Source of the DNA: J029 sp964482495
Lineage (GTDB): Bacteria; Planctomycetota; UBA1135
Assembly: GCA_964482495.1 (NCBI GenBank)
Contig: CAYZXS010000002.1
Location: 62,001 to 126,000, forward strand
Reading direction: 5' to 3'
Length of the DNA: 64,000 nt
A program made the position numbers and the translations under genes. The notes below the pieces were generated by a model that searched no databases, was not told where the DNA came from, and saw only the letters and a list, made by a program, of their open reading frames with translations. Each line of letters opens with the position of its first letter. Positions within the stretch are counted from its first letter, which is position 1. Below are positions 23,654-31,735 of this stretch, piece after piece.

Positions 23654-25988
23654 TCAGCCGTTGGCGATCGAATCGAGCAGGCTCTCGATCCGGGCCAGCT
23701 GCATCTCCAGCTCGGCGATGCGCTTCTCGATCTCGGCGGCGCGGTCGACCTGGACGGTGTGCGCGGCCGGCTCGGCGCGGTAGCGCAGGACCTGGGGAGC
23801 GGCGCCCTCGCCCTCGCAGGCGGCCTTGCAGGCGTCGTCACAGTCGCCGCAGTCACCGTCGTCCTCATCGCAGTCGCCTTCGTCTCCGCACTCCTCTTCG
23901 CCGCCATCGTCGCAGTCTTCGTCCCACTCGCCGAAGCGGATCATCTCGCCGTCGGGACCGACCATCATGCCGCGGACCACCACCTTGGCGTCGCCGTGGT
24001 CGCCGAGCTGGACCATGTGGTGCAGGCCTTCGAGGCCGGCGAGGTCGATGCCGATCTGACCGCCGCCGAGGCCGTGGGCCTCGTGGAGCTCGGCCATGGA
24101 CAGGCCGCCGCCCTCCGAGCAGTGCTCCAGGTCGATGGCGACGTCGTGGCCGGCGCCGTGGTCCATCCCGTGGGGCAGCCCGCGCATCATGCCCATGCCC
24201 ATGCGGGGAGCCATCATCCGGCTCCGCATCATGTGGCCTTGGTGAGGCGGAACCATCCGGCCGCGGGCGGCCTGGCGGCGAGGCTTGGCGGTCTCACCGT
24301 TGCAGCAGCAGCAGCCGTCGCAGTCACCCTTCGCGGCCATGGCGGCCCGGCGCTTGCCCTTGGCCTTGGCCTTGGCCTTGGGAGCGGCCTTCCACAGGTA
24401 CTTGCCGGAATCCTGCTTGGCCTTCGGGGTGAAGTAGCCCCCGTGCGGGGCGTCGCCGTCGGTCATGACCATGACCTTCATCTGGCGCTTGCCCTTGCCC
24501 TTGGAGTCGCCATCGCAGTCACCGCAGGACTCCTCGCCCTTCGCGGTCCAGGTCATCGGGGCGCCGGCCTTGAGGTCCTTGGCCCGGTAGATCTGGACCT
24601 GCTTCTGTCCGGCGGCGCCAGGCAGGCCGCCGAACTGGCTGCCGTCGAGGCGGATCACCCGCGAGCGGACCTGAGCCTTGGGGGCGTCGCCGCCGCAGGC
24701 CTCGTCGCAGTCGCCGCACTCGCTGCCGTCGCAGTCACCGCAGTCCTCGTCGCCGCCGCACTCCTCTTGGGTCTGCTGGACCCGGAAGGCGCTCAGGCCC
24801 TCGGATTCGGTGGTGCAGGTGATCTCCAGCTCCTCCTCGCACTCTTGCAGAGCCGGCGCGGCGGAGAGGGTCAGCTCGATGGTCTGACACTCTTCGACCA
24901 CCTCCTCCCGGCACTCTTCCAGCACGACCTCTTGGCAGGTCTCGGCGGCGGGGGCTTGGACGGCGATCGTGGCGACCTCGCAGCTGACCGGCTCCGACTC
25001 GCAGCTGGCGGCCTCGCTCTCGCAGCTACCGATGGCCTTGACCTTCACCTTGGCCGCAGCCTTGGCCTTGGGGGCGTCGCCGCAGCAGCCTCCTTCGCTC
25101 GGCTCCTGGCATTCCTCGACCGGGGCGGCGATGGCGATGGTGGCGACCTCGCAGCTCTCCTTGGCCGGGGCGGCGTCTCCGCAGCTACCGATGGCCTTGA
25201 CCTTGGCCGCGACCTTGGCCTTGGGGGCGTCGCCGCAGCCTCCTTCGCTCGGCTCCTGGCATTCCTCGACCGGGGCGGCGATGGCGATGNNNNNNNNNNN
25301 NNNNNNNNNNNNNNNNNNNNNNNNNNNNNNNNNNNNNNNNNNNNNNNNNNNNNNNNNNNNNNNNNNNNNNNNNNNNNNNNNNNNNNNNNGTGGCGACCTC
25401 GCAGCTCTCCTTGGCCGAGCCGCAGTCGCTCTGGACCTCGTCACAGCTCTCCTCGGCCGGGGCGGCCACGGCCACGGTGGCCACATCGCAGCTCGACGCG
25501 GCCGTGTCACAGCTGGCGGCCGGGGCGGCGCTGTCGCAGCTCGGCTGGGCAGCCGTGGAGCAGCTGCTCTCGGCCTTGCCGCCGGCGAGGCGGGCGGACT
25601 CGCTGCAGCTGCCGGACTCTTGGACCTCGACGGCTACGGCCACGGTGGCGGTGTCGCAGGAGGAGGCCTTGGCGGAGTCACAGTCGCTGGCGGTCTTCTT
25701 GCTGTCGCAGGTGGGGTCCTGGACCGGGACCGCGACGGCCACTTGGGCGACCTTCTTCTCCGCGCCGGTCATGCGGTCGCACCAGCCCCGCTTCTGGGCG
25801 GGGGCCTTGGCGACGGCCTTGGCGGAGGTTTCGCAGCTGGTGGCGGCGGTTTCGCAGGCAGCTTGGGCGGCCTGCTCGGTGCACTCCGATTTGGCGACGG
25901 CCTTGGATTCGCTGCAGCCGGCTTCCTGGGCGGAAGCCTGGCCGGCGAACGGGGCCAGGAGGAGGGCGAGGACGAGGAGTTGTCTCAT
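23654..25988 (-). CDS. secreted, Cys-rich repetitive protein with metal-binding-like segments
   Basis: I recognise no family. A signal peptide (LLVLALLLAPFAGQASAQ) opens the protein. By my count 52 Cys are visible in about 744 residues. Six copies of a VAT(V/I)AVAAP-like strand end in a Cys (for example VATVAVAAPAEESC and VATIAIAAPVEEC). Then come an acidic CGDCDGSECGDCDEAC cluster, a VIRLDGSQ to YRAKDLKAG domain, Lys/Ala-rich AKAKAKGKRR, CDGCCCCNG, a Met/His-rich stretch (HQGHMM, MGMGMMRGLPHGMDH), a second acidic Cys cluster (DCGDCDDACKAAC) and a C-terminal coiled coil EIEKRIAELEMQLARIESLL. A disulfide-linked or metal-binding envelope protein is plausible. 100 N interrupt it at 25290-25389; joining the flanks directly keeps frame (745 codons with stop). 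Confidence 0.8.
25290..25389. other. 100-N scaffold gap inside the repeats of the Cys-rich gene
   Basis: Exactly 100 N. Unlike the purB gap there is no duplicated flank. Reading straight across gives CEVAT followed by IAIAAPVEEC, a perfect match to the neighbouring repeat unit, so the missing length is either zero or a whole number of repeat units. Confidence 0.95.
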
Positions 25989-26105
25989 GCTGGGTGGGTG
26001 GTCGTAAGTGGGTGGTCCGGGGTGCCCGGGAAATGCTAGGAATACTCTCTGAATTCCGGTCCGTTGGCGGTTTTGGTCCGCTGTGGCCGGCCGAGGAGAG
26101 AGAGC

Positions 26106-26999
26106 ATGGAACTGGCATCTGGATGGTTCGGCGGGCGCCCGAGGCTGGCATCGGCGCAGCTCCGGGAAGCCCATGACCTGGGCATGGCGGGGGTGACCCT
26201 GTTGCCGGGGGACCCCGCGATCGAATTGGAAGGGATCGGTGCGGCCAGACGCGACCTGGGACGGGGGTTCCCCTCCGCCTCCTGGGACGCCTTGCAGGCC
26301 GCTTCCCATCGTAACGCATCAAGGGACGCCGCGTCTGCCGATCGGCAGCGCCAATTGCCCGCCCTGGGCCTGCTGCCCGCCGCCGTGGAGCGGTTGAGGC
26401 GCCTCGGCGGCTCCCTCCTGATCCTCCCCGCCGGCTGGGACGACGACGCCGGAGCGGTGGCGGATGGCGAGGCCCTGCTGGGCCGGCTGAGCTGCGGCGA
26501 GGGGGTCGGCGGGGAGGAGGCGGCGGCGATCCGGGACCGCCTCGACCGCCACACCCGGGAGCGCCAGCTGGAGGCCCTGGCGCGCTTCGTGCACTCCGCG
26601 CGGAGCCAGGCGCCTGGACTCAGAGTCGCCCTGAGCGTGCCCGCCAGCCCCGCCGGCCTGCTCGACCCAGAGGGCCTCCGGCTGCTGCTGGCGGAGCGCT
26701 CGCTGGAGGGCCTGGGCTATTGGCACGACCTCGGTACGGTCCAAACCCGATCGGCCTTGGGCCTCGAGGCCGCCGGAGCCTGGCTCGAGGCGGCGGGCCG
26801 TGCCTGCCTGGGCGCCTCGCTCCAGGACGCCGTCCAGGGCCGCGACCGGCTGCTGCCCGGCGAGGGCGAGGTCGACTTCGCCCTCGTGGCCGAGTACCTC
26901 CCCGCCGGGGCCCAGCGGGTCCTGAGCCTGGCGCCGGGCTATCCTGAGGCCGCCGTCAGGGAAGCCCGAGACGCCCTGACCTCCCTCCGCCTCGGATGA
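26106..26999 (+). CDS. sugar-phosphate isomerase/epimerase-like TIM-barrel protein
   Basis: A 297-residue protein without signal. Its layout follows xylose-isomerase-like TIM barrels: a first strand with AREAHDLGMAGVTLLPGD-type sequence, AVERLRRLGGSLLILPAGWDDD, a long helix DRLDRHTRERQLEALARFVHSAR, LRVALSVPASP, LGYWHDLGTVQTRSALGL, and a last strand. The usual Glu/His metal ligands are incomplete: His in YWHDLG is kept, while the expected Glu after the EN.. strand is not seen. So it may not be an active isomerase. The ATG at 26106 has GAGGAGAGAGAG just upstream. It overlaps the DHH gene by 4 bp. Confidence 0.65.
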   Translation: MELASGWFGGRPRLASAQLREAHDLGMAGVTLLPGDPAIELEGIGAARRDLGRGFPSASWDALQAASHRNASRDAASADRQRQLPALGLLPAAVERLRRLGGSLLILPAGWDDDAGAVADGEALLGRLSCGEGVGGEEAAAIRDRLDRHTRERQLEALARFVHSARSQAPGLRVALSVPASPAGLLDPEGLRLLLAERSLEGLGYWHDLGTVQTRSALGLEAAGAWLEAAGRACLGASLQDAVQGRDRLLPGEGEVDFALVAEYLPAGAQRVLSLAPGYPEAAVREARDALTSLRLG

Positions 27000-28036
27000 C
27001 TCTCCCTGACCTCGACCGCTTCCGCGCCGCCCTTCCCGGGAACGGCCGGCTGGTGCTGTGCACCCACCGCCACCCGGACCCGGACGGTCTCGGGGCCCTG
27101 GTGGCCCTGCAGGAGCTGCTCCTGCGCGTCTTCGGCCTCGAGGCCGACCTGGTGCTGGAGGGCCGGATCCGGCGGGCGGAGAACGCCGCCATGCGCCGGC
27201 TCCTGGGCATCACGGCCCTGCCCAAGGGCGGCGTCGATCCGGCGCGTTACGAGGGAGTGATGATCGTGGACTCCCAGCCGTCCTTCACCCACACCACGCC
27301 GCCCGGCGGCCTGCCGATCCTGGGGGTCATCGACCACCACAGGGGGACCGAGGACGCCGAGCTCGGCGACGTTCCCTTCGCCTGGGTCGATCCGGAGTAC
27401 GGCGCCACCTCGACCATGGTCCACGACCTGCTCGAGGGCTTCGGTCTGGAGCCGGACTCCCGGGTGGCCACGGCCCTCTTCTGCGGCGTCCGCTACGACA
27501 CCAACGACCTTGCCCGGGACGCCAGCGACCGGGATGAGCGGGCCTACGAGCGGCTCCACAAGCTGGCCGACCGCAAGATGGTGGCGGCCATCGACCAGCC
27601 GGCCCTGAGCCGGGACTACTTCCGCCAGATGGGGGACTCGATCCAGGCCTGCACCTGCTTCGGGCCGCTGCTCCTGATCCTGATGGGGGAGGTCTCCAGC
27701 CCCGAGGCGGTGGCCGAGATCGCCGACTGGTTCGTGCGCCTGGAGGGCCAGCAGTGGTCCCTGGCCGGCGGCGCCTGCGACGGCCGCTACCAGGTCTCGC
27801 TGCGCACCGACATGCCCGGCGCTGACGCCTATCCTGCCCTGCGCTACATCATCGGCGAGCAGGGTTCCTGCGGCGGCCACGGGCGCATGGCAGGGGGGCA
27901 GATCCCGCTCACCGAGCTCTCGCTGGAGGAGGTCCAGGAGCTGGTCCGACGCCGCGCCCTGGAGGTCTTCGGCCTGTGCGATCAGGAGGGAGAAGCCCTG
28001 GTCCAAAACCCCCGCAGGAGCCCGGCTGGAGATTGA
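26996..28036 (+). CDS. DHH/DHHA1 phosphoesterase (NrnA-like)
   Basis: A 346-residue protein. Motif I is THRHPDPDGLGAL (residues 23-35), motif II is VDSQPS, motif III is the DHH triad GVIDHHRGT, and the C-terminal DHHA1 domain has GSCGGHGRMAGGQIPL (about 289-304). All metal-binding Asp and His positions are present. Relatives degrade nanoRNAs and pAp or cyclic dinucleotides. It is coupled by an ATGA overlap to the TIM-barrel gene. The tRNA promoter begins within its last codons. Confidence 0.85.
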   Translation: MTLPDLDRFRAALPGNGRLVLCTHRHPDPDGLGALVALQELLLRVFGLEADLVLEGRIRRAENAAMRRLLGITALPKGGVDPARYEGVMIVDSQPSFTHTTPPGGLPILGVIDHHRGTEDAELGDVPFAWVDPEYGATSTMVHDLLEGFGLEPDSRVATALFCGVRYDTNDLARDASDRDERAYERLHKLADRKMVAAIDQPALSRDYFRQMGDSIQACTCFGPLLLILMGEVSSPEAVAEIADWFVRLEGQQWSLAGGACDGRYQVSLRTDMPGADAYPALRYIIGEQGSCGGHGRMAGGQIPLTELSLEEVQELVRRRALEVFGLCDQEGEALVQNPRRSPAGD

Positions 28037-28061
28037 CACTCCGAGGGGTTGGGCGTATCCT
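28033..28061 (+). promoter_or_regulatory. promoter of tRNA-Gly
   Basis: TTGACA (28033-28038), 17-bp spacer, TATCCT (28056-28061). The -35 is a perfect consensus. The expected start near 28068 is about 10 bp before the tRNA. It overlaps the end of the DHH gene and gives the best evidence for the -10 form used in this genome. Confidence 0.85.
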
Positions 28062-28078
28062 TTCGCCCCGTTGAAAAG

Positions 28079-28153
28079 GCGGCCGTAGCTCAGTGGTAGA
28101 GCTCAACCTTGCCAAGGTTGATGTCGTGGGTTCAAATCCCATCGGCCGCTCCA
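28079..28153 (+). tRNA. tRNA-Gly (anticodon GCC)
   Basis: A cloverleaf is clear. The acceptor stem GCGGCCG (28079-28085) pairs with CGGCCGC (28143-28149). The D arm is GCTCAGTGGTAGAGC. The anticodon stem CAACC/GGTTG holds the loop TTGCCAA with GCC. The T arm has GTGGGTTCAAATCCCAT. The discriminator base is T, as in bacterial tRNA-Gly, and CCA is encoded at 28151-28153. Confidence 0.97.
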
Positions 28154-28160
28154 AACAATC

Positions 28161-28194
28161 AAGAAGGCCAGATCCGCGAGGATCTGGCCTTCTT
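28161..28194. terminator. bidirectional terminator shared by tRNA-Gly and the ferredoxin gene
   Basis: A 15-bp perfect stem, AAGAAGGCCAGATCC and its complement, with loop GCGA. It follows the tRNA by 8 bp and lies 22 bp after the ferredoxin stop on the minus strand. T-rich bases follow on both strands. Confidence 0.9.
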
Positions 28195-28216
28195 GCTCTT
28201 TCGGGCTCCGCGACGC

Positions 28217-28483
28217 TTACTCGTCGTGCTCGGAGGCCAGGTCGGCGTTGGCCTGGGTGAAGGCCGACCACTTCTCGGGCAATTCCTCCTCGGTAAAGAT
28301 CGCGTCGACGGGGCACTCCGGCTCGCAGGCGCCGCAATCGATGCACTCATCAGGGTGGATGAACATCGGAAGATTGAGCGTACCGGGCTGCGGCTCGCTC
28401 TCGTAAATGCATTCCACGGGGCAGACATCCACGCAAGCGGTGTCTTTCGTGTTCACGCAGGGCTCAGCAATGACGTAGGTCAT
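28217..28483 (-). CDS. 7Fe-type ferredoxin (3Fe-4S and 4Fe-4S)
   Basis: An 88-residue electron carrier. The first half has CVNTKDTACVDVCPVECIYE with Cys9, Cys17 and Cys21. The C-x7-C-x3-CP spacing is the hallmark of 7Fe ferredoxins. The second motif CIDCGACEPECPVDAIF gives Cys47, Cys50, Cys53 and Cys57. By analogy to Azotobacter FdI, Cys9/17/57 would bind 3Fe-4S and Cys21/47/50/53 the 4Fe-4S cluster. The C-terminal 28 residues are an acidic helix, as in related proteins. It is a single-gene transcript ending at the shared terminator. Confidence 0.93.
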   Translation of the reverse strand: MTYVIAEPCVNTKDTACVDVCPVECIYESEPQPGTLNLPMFIHPDECIDCGACEPECPVDAIFTEEELPEKWSAFTQANADLASEHDE

Positions 28484-28584
28484 GAGTTCAGGTTCTGGAC
28501 CAAGGAGGGGGCCGGAACGGCCTCGGACCAATGTAGATATCGGATGCCGCCTTCGGGTCAAGCCTTTTTCTGGCCGGGGGCAGG

Positions 28585-28590
28585 TATTCT
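28585..28590 (+). promoter_or_regulatory. -10-like TATTCT before plsY
   Basis: TATTCT ends 9 nt before the plsY ATG at 28600. It fits the recurring short-leader arrangement. The -35 region is T-rich (CCTTTTTC) but without a clear hexamer. Confidence 0.4.
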
Positions 28591-28599
28591 TGGCGGCGC

Positions 28600-29220
28600 A
28601 TGCCGAGCCCCGTCCCGTTGGCCGCATCCGCTTTGGCCGGATACCTTTGCGGTTCGATCTCCTTCGCCCTGCTGATCGCGCGGGCGAAGGGCCTGGATCT
28701 GCGCTCGGTGGGAAGCGGCAACGCCGGCGCGACCAACGCCGGCAGGGCCCTCGGGCGGCGGATCGGCGTCCTCGTCTACCTCCTGGACGCCCTCAAGGGG
28801 GCCCTGCCCGCGGTGCTGCCGCTGCTCCTCGGCTGGCCCCTGGAGGCCGCCGTGCTCGGCGGCGCCGCCGCCTTCGCCGGCCACGTCTGGCCCCTCTACT
28901 TCGGCTTCCGGGGCGGGAAGGGGGTGGCCACCTACAGCGGTGCCATGCTCGCCCTGGCGCCCCTCGCGGTGCTCGTGGCGGCGCTGGTCTTCGTGGCCGT
29001 GGTCAAGACCACCCGGACCATGGCCCTGGCCTCGATCGCCTTCGGGCTGGCCGTGCCCGCGGCCGTCTTCGCCCTGGAGCCGGTCCAGGCCGTGGGCGAC
29101 CGCCGCAGCGTGCTGCTGTTCGCCGCCGTGGGCGGCCTGCTGTTCTTCTACACCCATCGGAGCAACCTCGCCCGCTTGCGGGCGGGACGGGAGACCCGCC
29201 TCGGCGGGCCGGATTCATGA
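28600..29220 (+). CDS. plsY: acyl-phosphate glycerol-3-phosphate acyltransferase
   Basis: A 206-residue membrane enzyme with about five to six membrane segments. PlsY motifs are present: GSGNAGATNAGRALG (about 38-52), GHVWPLYFGFRGGKGVAT (about 94-111) and the helix after it. It transfers an acyl group from acyl-phosphate to glycerol-3-phosphate, the first step in phospholipid synthesis. Its stop overlaps the start of gpsA, which supplies glycerol-3-phosphate: a functionally sensible pair. PlsX is not in the window. Confidence 0.95.
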   Translation: MPSPVPLAASALAGYLCGSISFALLIARAKGLDLRSVGSGNAGATNAGRALGRRIGVLVYLLDALKGALPAVLPLLLGWPLEAAVLGGAAAFAGHVWPLYFGFRGGKGVATYSGAMLALAPLAVLVAALVFVAVVKTTRTMALASIAFGLAVPAAVFALEPVQAVGDRRSVLLFAAVGGLLFFYTHRSNLARLRAGRETRLGGPDS

Positions 29221-30251
29221 GCGACGACCTGACAAGAAGCCTGGTGATCGGTGACGGCGGCTGGGGAACGGCGATCGCCTTGTCCCTGCACCGCGCCGGC
29301 CGGCCGGTGACCGTCTGGAGCCACGACGCCGGCTACGCCGCCGAGGTCGCCGGGAGCCGGACCAATCCGAAGTTCCTGCCCGGAGTTGAGATCCCGGCCG
29401 ACGTCCGCTGGACCGCCGACGTCGGCGAGGCCCTGGACGGCGCCGGCATCTACTACTCGGTGGTGCCCACCCAGTTCCTGCGCGCCACCATCGGCCGCTT
29501 CGAGGGCGCTCTGGCCGGCCTGCCGGCGGTCTCGGCCTCCAAGGGCCTGGAGCTGCAGACCCTGCTGCGGCCGTCCGAGATCCTGGCCGAGGCCGCCGGC
29601 GCCCGCGCCGGGGTGGCGGTGCTCTCCGGTCCCTCCCACGCCGAGGAGACCGCCCACGGGCTGGCCACCACCGTGGTGGCCGCCAGCGAGGATCTGGCCT
29701 TGGCCAGCCGGGTCCAGGCCGACCTCGGCAGCTCCTCCCTCCGCATCTACACCGGCGCCGACCTGGTCGGGGCGGAGCTGGGCGGAGCGCTGAAGAACGT
29801 CATCGCCGTGGCCGCCGGGGTGGCGGACGGCGTCGGCCTGGGCGACAACGCCAAGGCCGCCCTGGTGGCTCGCGGCTTGGTCGAGATGGCCCGCTACGGC
29901 GGGGTGCACGGCGCCGAACGGGAGACCTTCTTCGGCCTCAGCGGCGCCGGCGACCTGATGGTCACCTGCTACTCGCGCCACTCCCGCAACCGCGCCCTGG
30001 GCGAGCGCATCGGCTCGGGGGAGACCCTGGCCGAGGTCCAGGCCTCGACCGAGAAGGTCGCCGAGGGCGTCTGGACCACCCAGGCGGTGCACCAGTCGGC
30101 CCAGGCGCTGGGGGTGGACATGCCGATCACCGCCCAGCTCCACGCCATCCTCTTCGAGGGCCGCGACTGCGCCGCCGCGGTCCAAGAGCTGATGCTCCGG
30201 CCGCACCGGCCCGAGCAGGACCCCGCCGCCGTTTCTCCGCCGAGCGCCTGA
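29217..30251 (+). CDS. gpsA: glycerol-3-phosphate dehydrogenase [NAD(P)+]
   Basis: A 344-residue enzyme. The Rossmann loop is GDGGWGTA (residues 12-19). Catalytic and substrate sites include ASKGLEL, SGPSHAEE, and the family Lys in GALKNVIAVAAGVADG. FFGLSGAGDLMVTC and SRNRALG complete the signature. It reduces dihydroxyacetone phosphate to glycerol-3-phosphate for phospholipid synthesis. The last 20 residues are a Pro/Ala-rich tail. It starts in an ATGA overlap with plsY and ends 2 bp before the M16 gene. Confidence 0.96.
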   Translation: MSDDLTRSLVIGDGGWGTAIALSLHRAGRPVTVWSHDAGYAAEVAGSRTNPKFLPGVEIPADVRWTADVGEALDGAGIYYSVVPTQFLRATIGRFEGALAGLPAVSASKGLELQTLLRPSEILAEAAGARAGVAVLSGPSHAEETAHGLATTVVAASEDLALASRVQADLGSSSLRIYTGADLVGAELGGALKNVIAVAAGVADGVGLGDNAKAALVARGLVEMARYGGVHGAERETFFGLSGAGDLMVTCYSRHSRNRALGERIGSGETLAEVQASTEKVAEGVWTTQAVHQSAQALGVDMPITAQLHAILFEGRDCAAAVQELMLRPHRPEQDPAAVSPPSA

Positions 30252-30253
30252 AC

Positions 30254-31732
30254 ATGATGCTGACCCTCCTCCTCGCCGCTCCGCTGCTCGCGCCCCAGGC
30301 CGCCGGCGGCTTCGAAGCCATGGCCGCCACGGTCCAGGAGCGGGAGCTCGCCAACGGCCTGCGGGTCCTGGTGATGCCCCGCGGCGACGCCCCGGTGGCC
30401 TCCTTCCACGTCCACGTCAACACCGGCTCGATCGACGAGGCCGGCGGCCTGACCGGGCTGGCCCACTTCGCCGAGCACATGGCCTTCAAGGGCTCGCGGC
30501 GCATCGGCGCCACCGACTGGACCGCCGAGCGCGCCGCCCTGGACGCCTGCGACGCGGCCTGGAAGGACTACGAGCGGGCGGCCGTGGCCGGCGCCGCCCC
30601 AGCCGAGCTGGAGCGGCTGATGGCGGCCTTCGAGGCGGCGCGGGAGACCGCCGACGGGCTCTGCGACGCCGGCGCCTTCGACCGCGTCATGGAGACCTCC
30701 GGCGGCCTCAACTCGAACGCCTCGACCGGCGCCGACTCGACCAATTACTTCGTCTCGCTGCCCGTCGAGCGCATGGAGACCTGGTTCTGGCTAACCCGGG
30801 AGATGCTCGGCGACCCGGTCATGCGCGAGTTCTACAAGGAGCGCGACGTGGTCATGGAGGAGCGGCGCATGCGCACCGACTCCAGCCCCTTCGGCGCCGC
30901 CCTGGAGGCGCTGCTGAACACCTCCTTCATCGCCCACCCGTACCGCGACTCGACCATCGGCCACATGGACGACCTGGCGATGCTCGACCGGCCCGAGATG
31001 ATCGACTTCTGGCGCCGCCACTACACCGCCGACCGCATGGTGCTGGCGGTGGTGGGCCGGGTCGAGCCGGAGCGGGTCTTCGCCCTGGCCGAGACCTACC
31101 TCGGCGATCTGCCCGCGGGCCAGCTGGCCCGCCCCCGGCGCACGGTCGAGCCCGAGGCCCCCGGCCCGCGCTCGGTCCGGGTCGAGCGGCCGGCCAACCC
31201 GATGCTGTTCGTGGGCTGGCCGGTGCCGCCGCTGACCGGCCGCCGCGGGCACCTCTTCGACGCCATGGGTGACGTACTCTCCGGCGGCCCGGCCTCGCGG
31301 CTGCACCGGCGGCTGATCAAGGAGGAGGGCGCGGCGGTGCAGGTCGACTGGATCGCCGGCTATCCGGGGCGGATCGACCCGACCCTGTTCGGCCTGCTGG
31401 TGGTGCCGGCGCCGGGGCGGAGCCTGGAGGAGTGCCTGGTCATGATCGAGGAGGAGGCCGCCCGCCTGGCGGCCGATGGCCCGACCCCGCGCGAGCTGAA
31501 GGGGGTGCGGCGGCGGGCCAAGATGGCCCTGCTGCAGCGGCTCGGCAGCAGCTCCGGCCTGGCACGGGCGCTGGCCGAGAGCGAGGCCGAGGACGGGGAC
31601 TGGCGCAAGCTGTTCCACGCCCTGGAAGCGCTCGAGTCGATCTCCGCCGAGGACCTGTCGCGGGCCGCCGGCCGGCTGCGCCCCGACCGCCGAAACGTCG
31701 TCTACCTGGTCCCGCCTGAGAGGGAGGGCTGA
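30254..31732 (+). CDS. M16-family zinc peptidase, active subunit type
   Basis: A 492-residue protein. Its N-terminus is hydrophobic (LTLLLAAPLLAPQAAGG), a likely signal. The inverted zinc motif HxxEH is intact: His71, Glu74, His75 in LAHFAEHMAFKG, with the distal Glu in ERDVVMEERRM (202/203). A helical Ala/Glu-rich insert lies at about 90-145 between motif and GGLNSNASTGADST. The C-terminal domain is the usual inactive half with GGPASRLHRRLIKE. Family members degrade short peptides. Together with the next gene it forms an active/inactive pair as in bacterial pitrilysin-like heterodimers. Confidence 0.92.
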   Translation: MMLTLLLAAPLLAPQAAGGFEAMAATVQERELANGLRVLVMPRGDAPVASFHVHVNTGSIDEAGGLTGLAHFAEHMAFKGSRRIGATDWTAERAALDACDAAWKDYERAAVAGAAPAELERLMAAFEAARETADGLCDAGAFDRVMETSGGLNSNASTGADSTNYFVSLPVERMETWFWLTREMLGDPVMREFYKERDVVMEERRMRTDSSPFGAALEALLNTSFIAHPYRDSTIGHMDDLAMLDRPEMIDFWRRHYTADRMVLAVVGRVEPERVFALAETYLGDLPAGQLARPRRTVEPEAPGPRSVRVERPANPMLFVGWPVPPLTGRRGHLFDAMGDVLSGGPASRLHRRLIKEEGAAVQVDWIAGYPGRIDPTLFGLLVVPAPGRSLEECLVMIEEEAARLAADGPTPRELKGVRRRAKMALLQRLGSSSGLARALAESEAEDGDWRKLFHALEALESISAEDLSRAAGRLRPDRRNVVYLVPPEREG

Positions 31733-31735
31733 GCC

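Noticed and set aside
22585..24432. A 615-codon plus-strand frame running through the first N gap
   Set aside because: It crosses a gap of arbitrary length, lies in another frame of purB, and continues into DNA antisense to the Cys-rich gene. Composition is Arg/Ser/Pro-rich noise.
24960..25480. Direct DNA repeats looking like a possible CRISPR or minisatellite array
   Set aside because: The repeats are in frame in the Cys-rich gene, vary by synonymous and conservative changes, and have no constant-length unique spacers. They encode a protein repeat.
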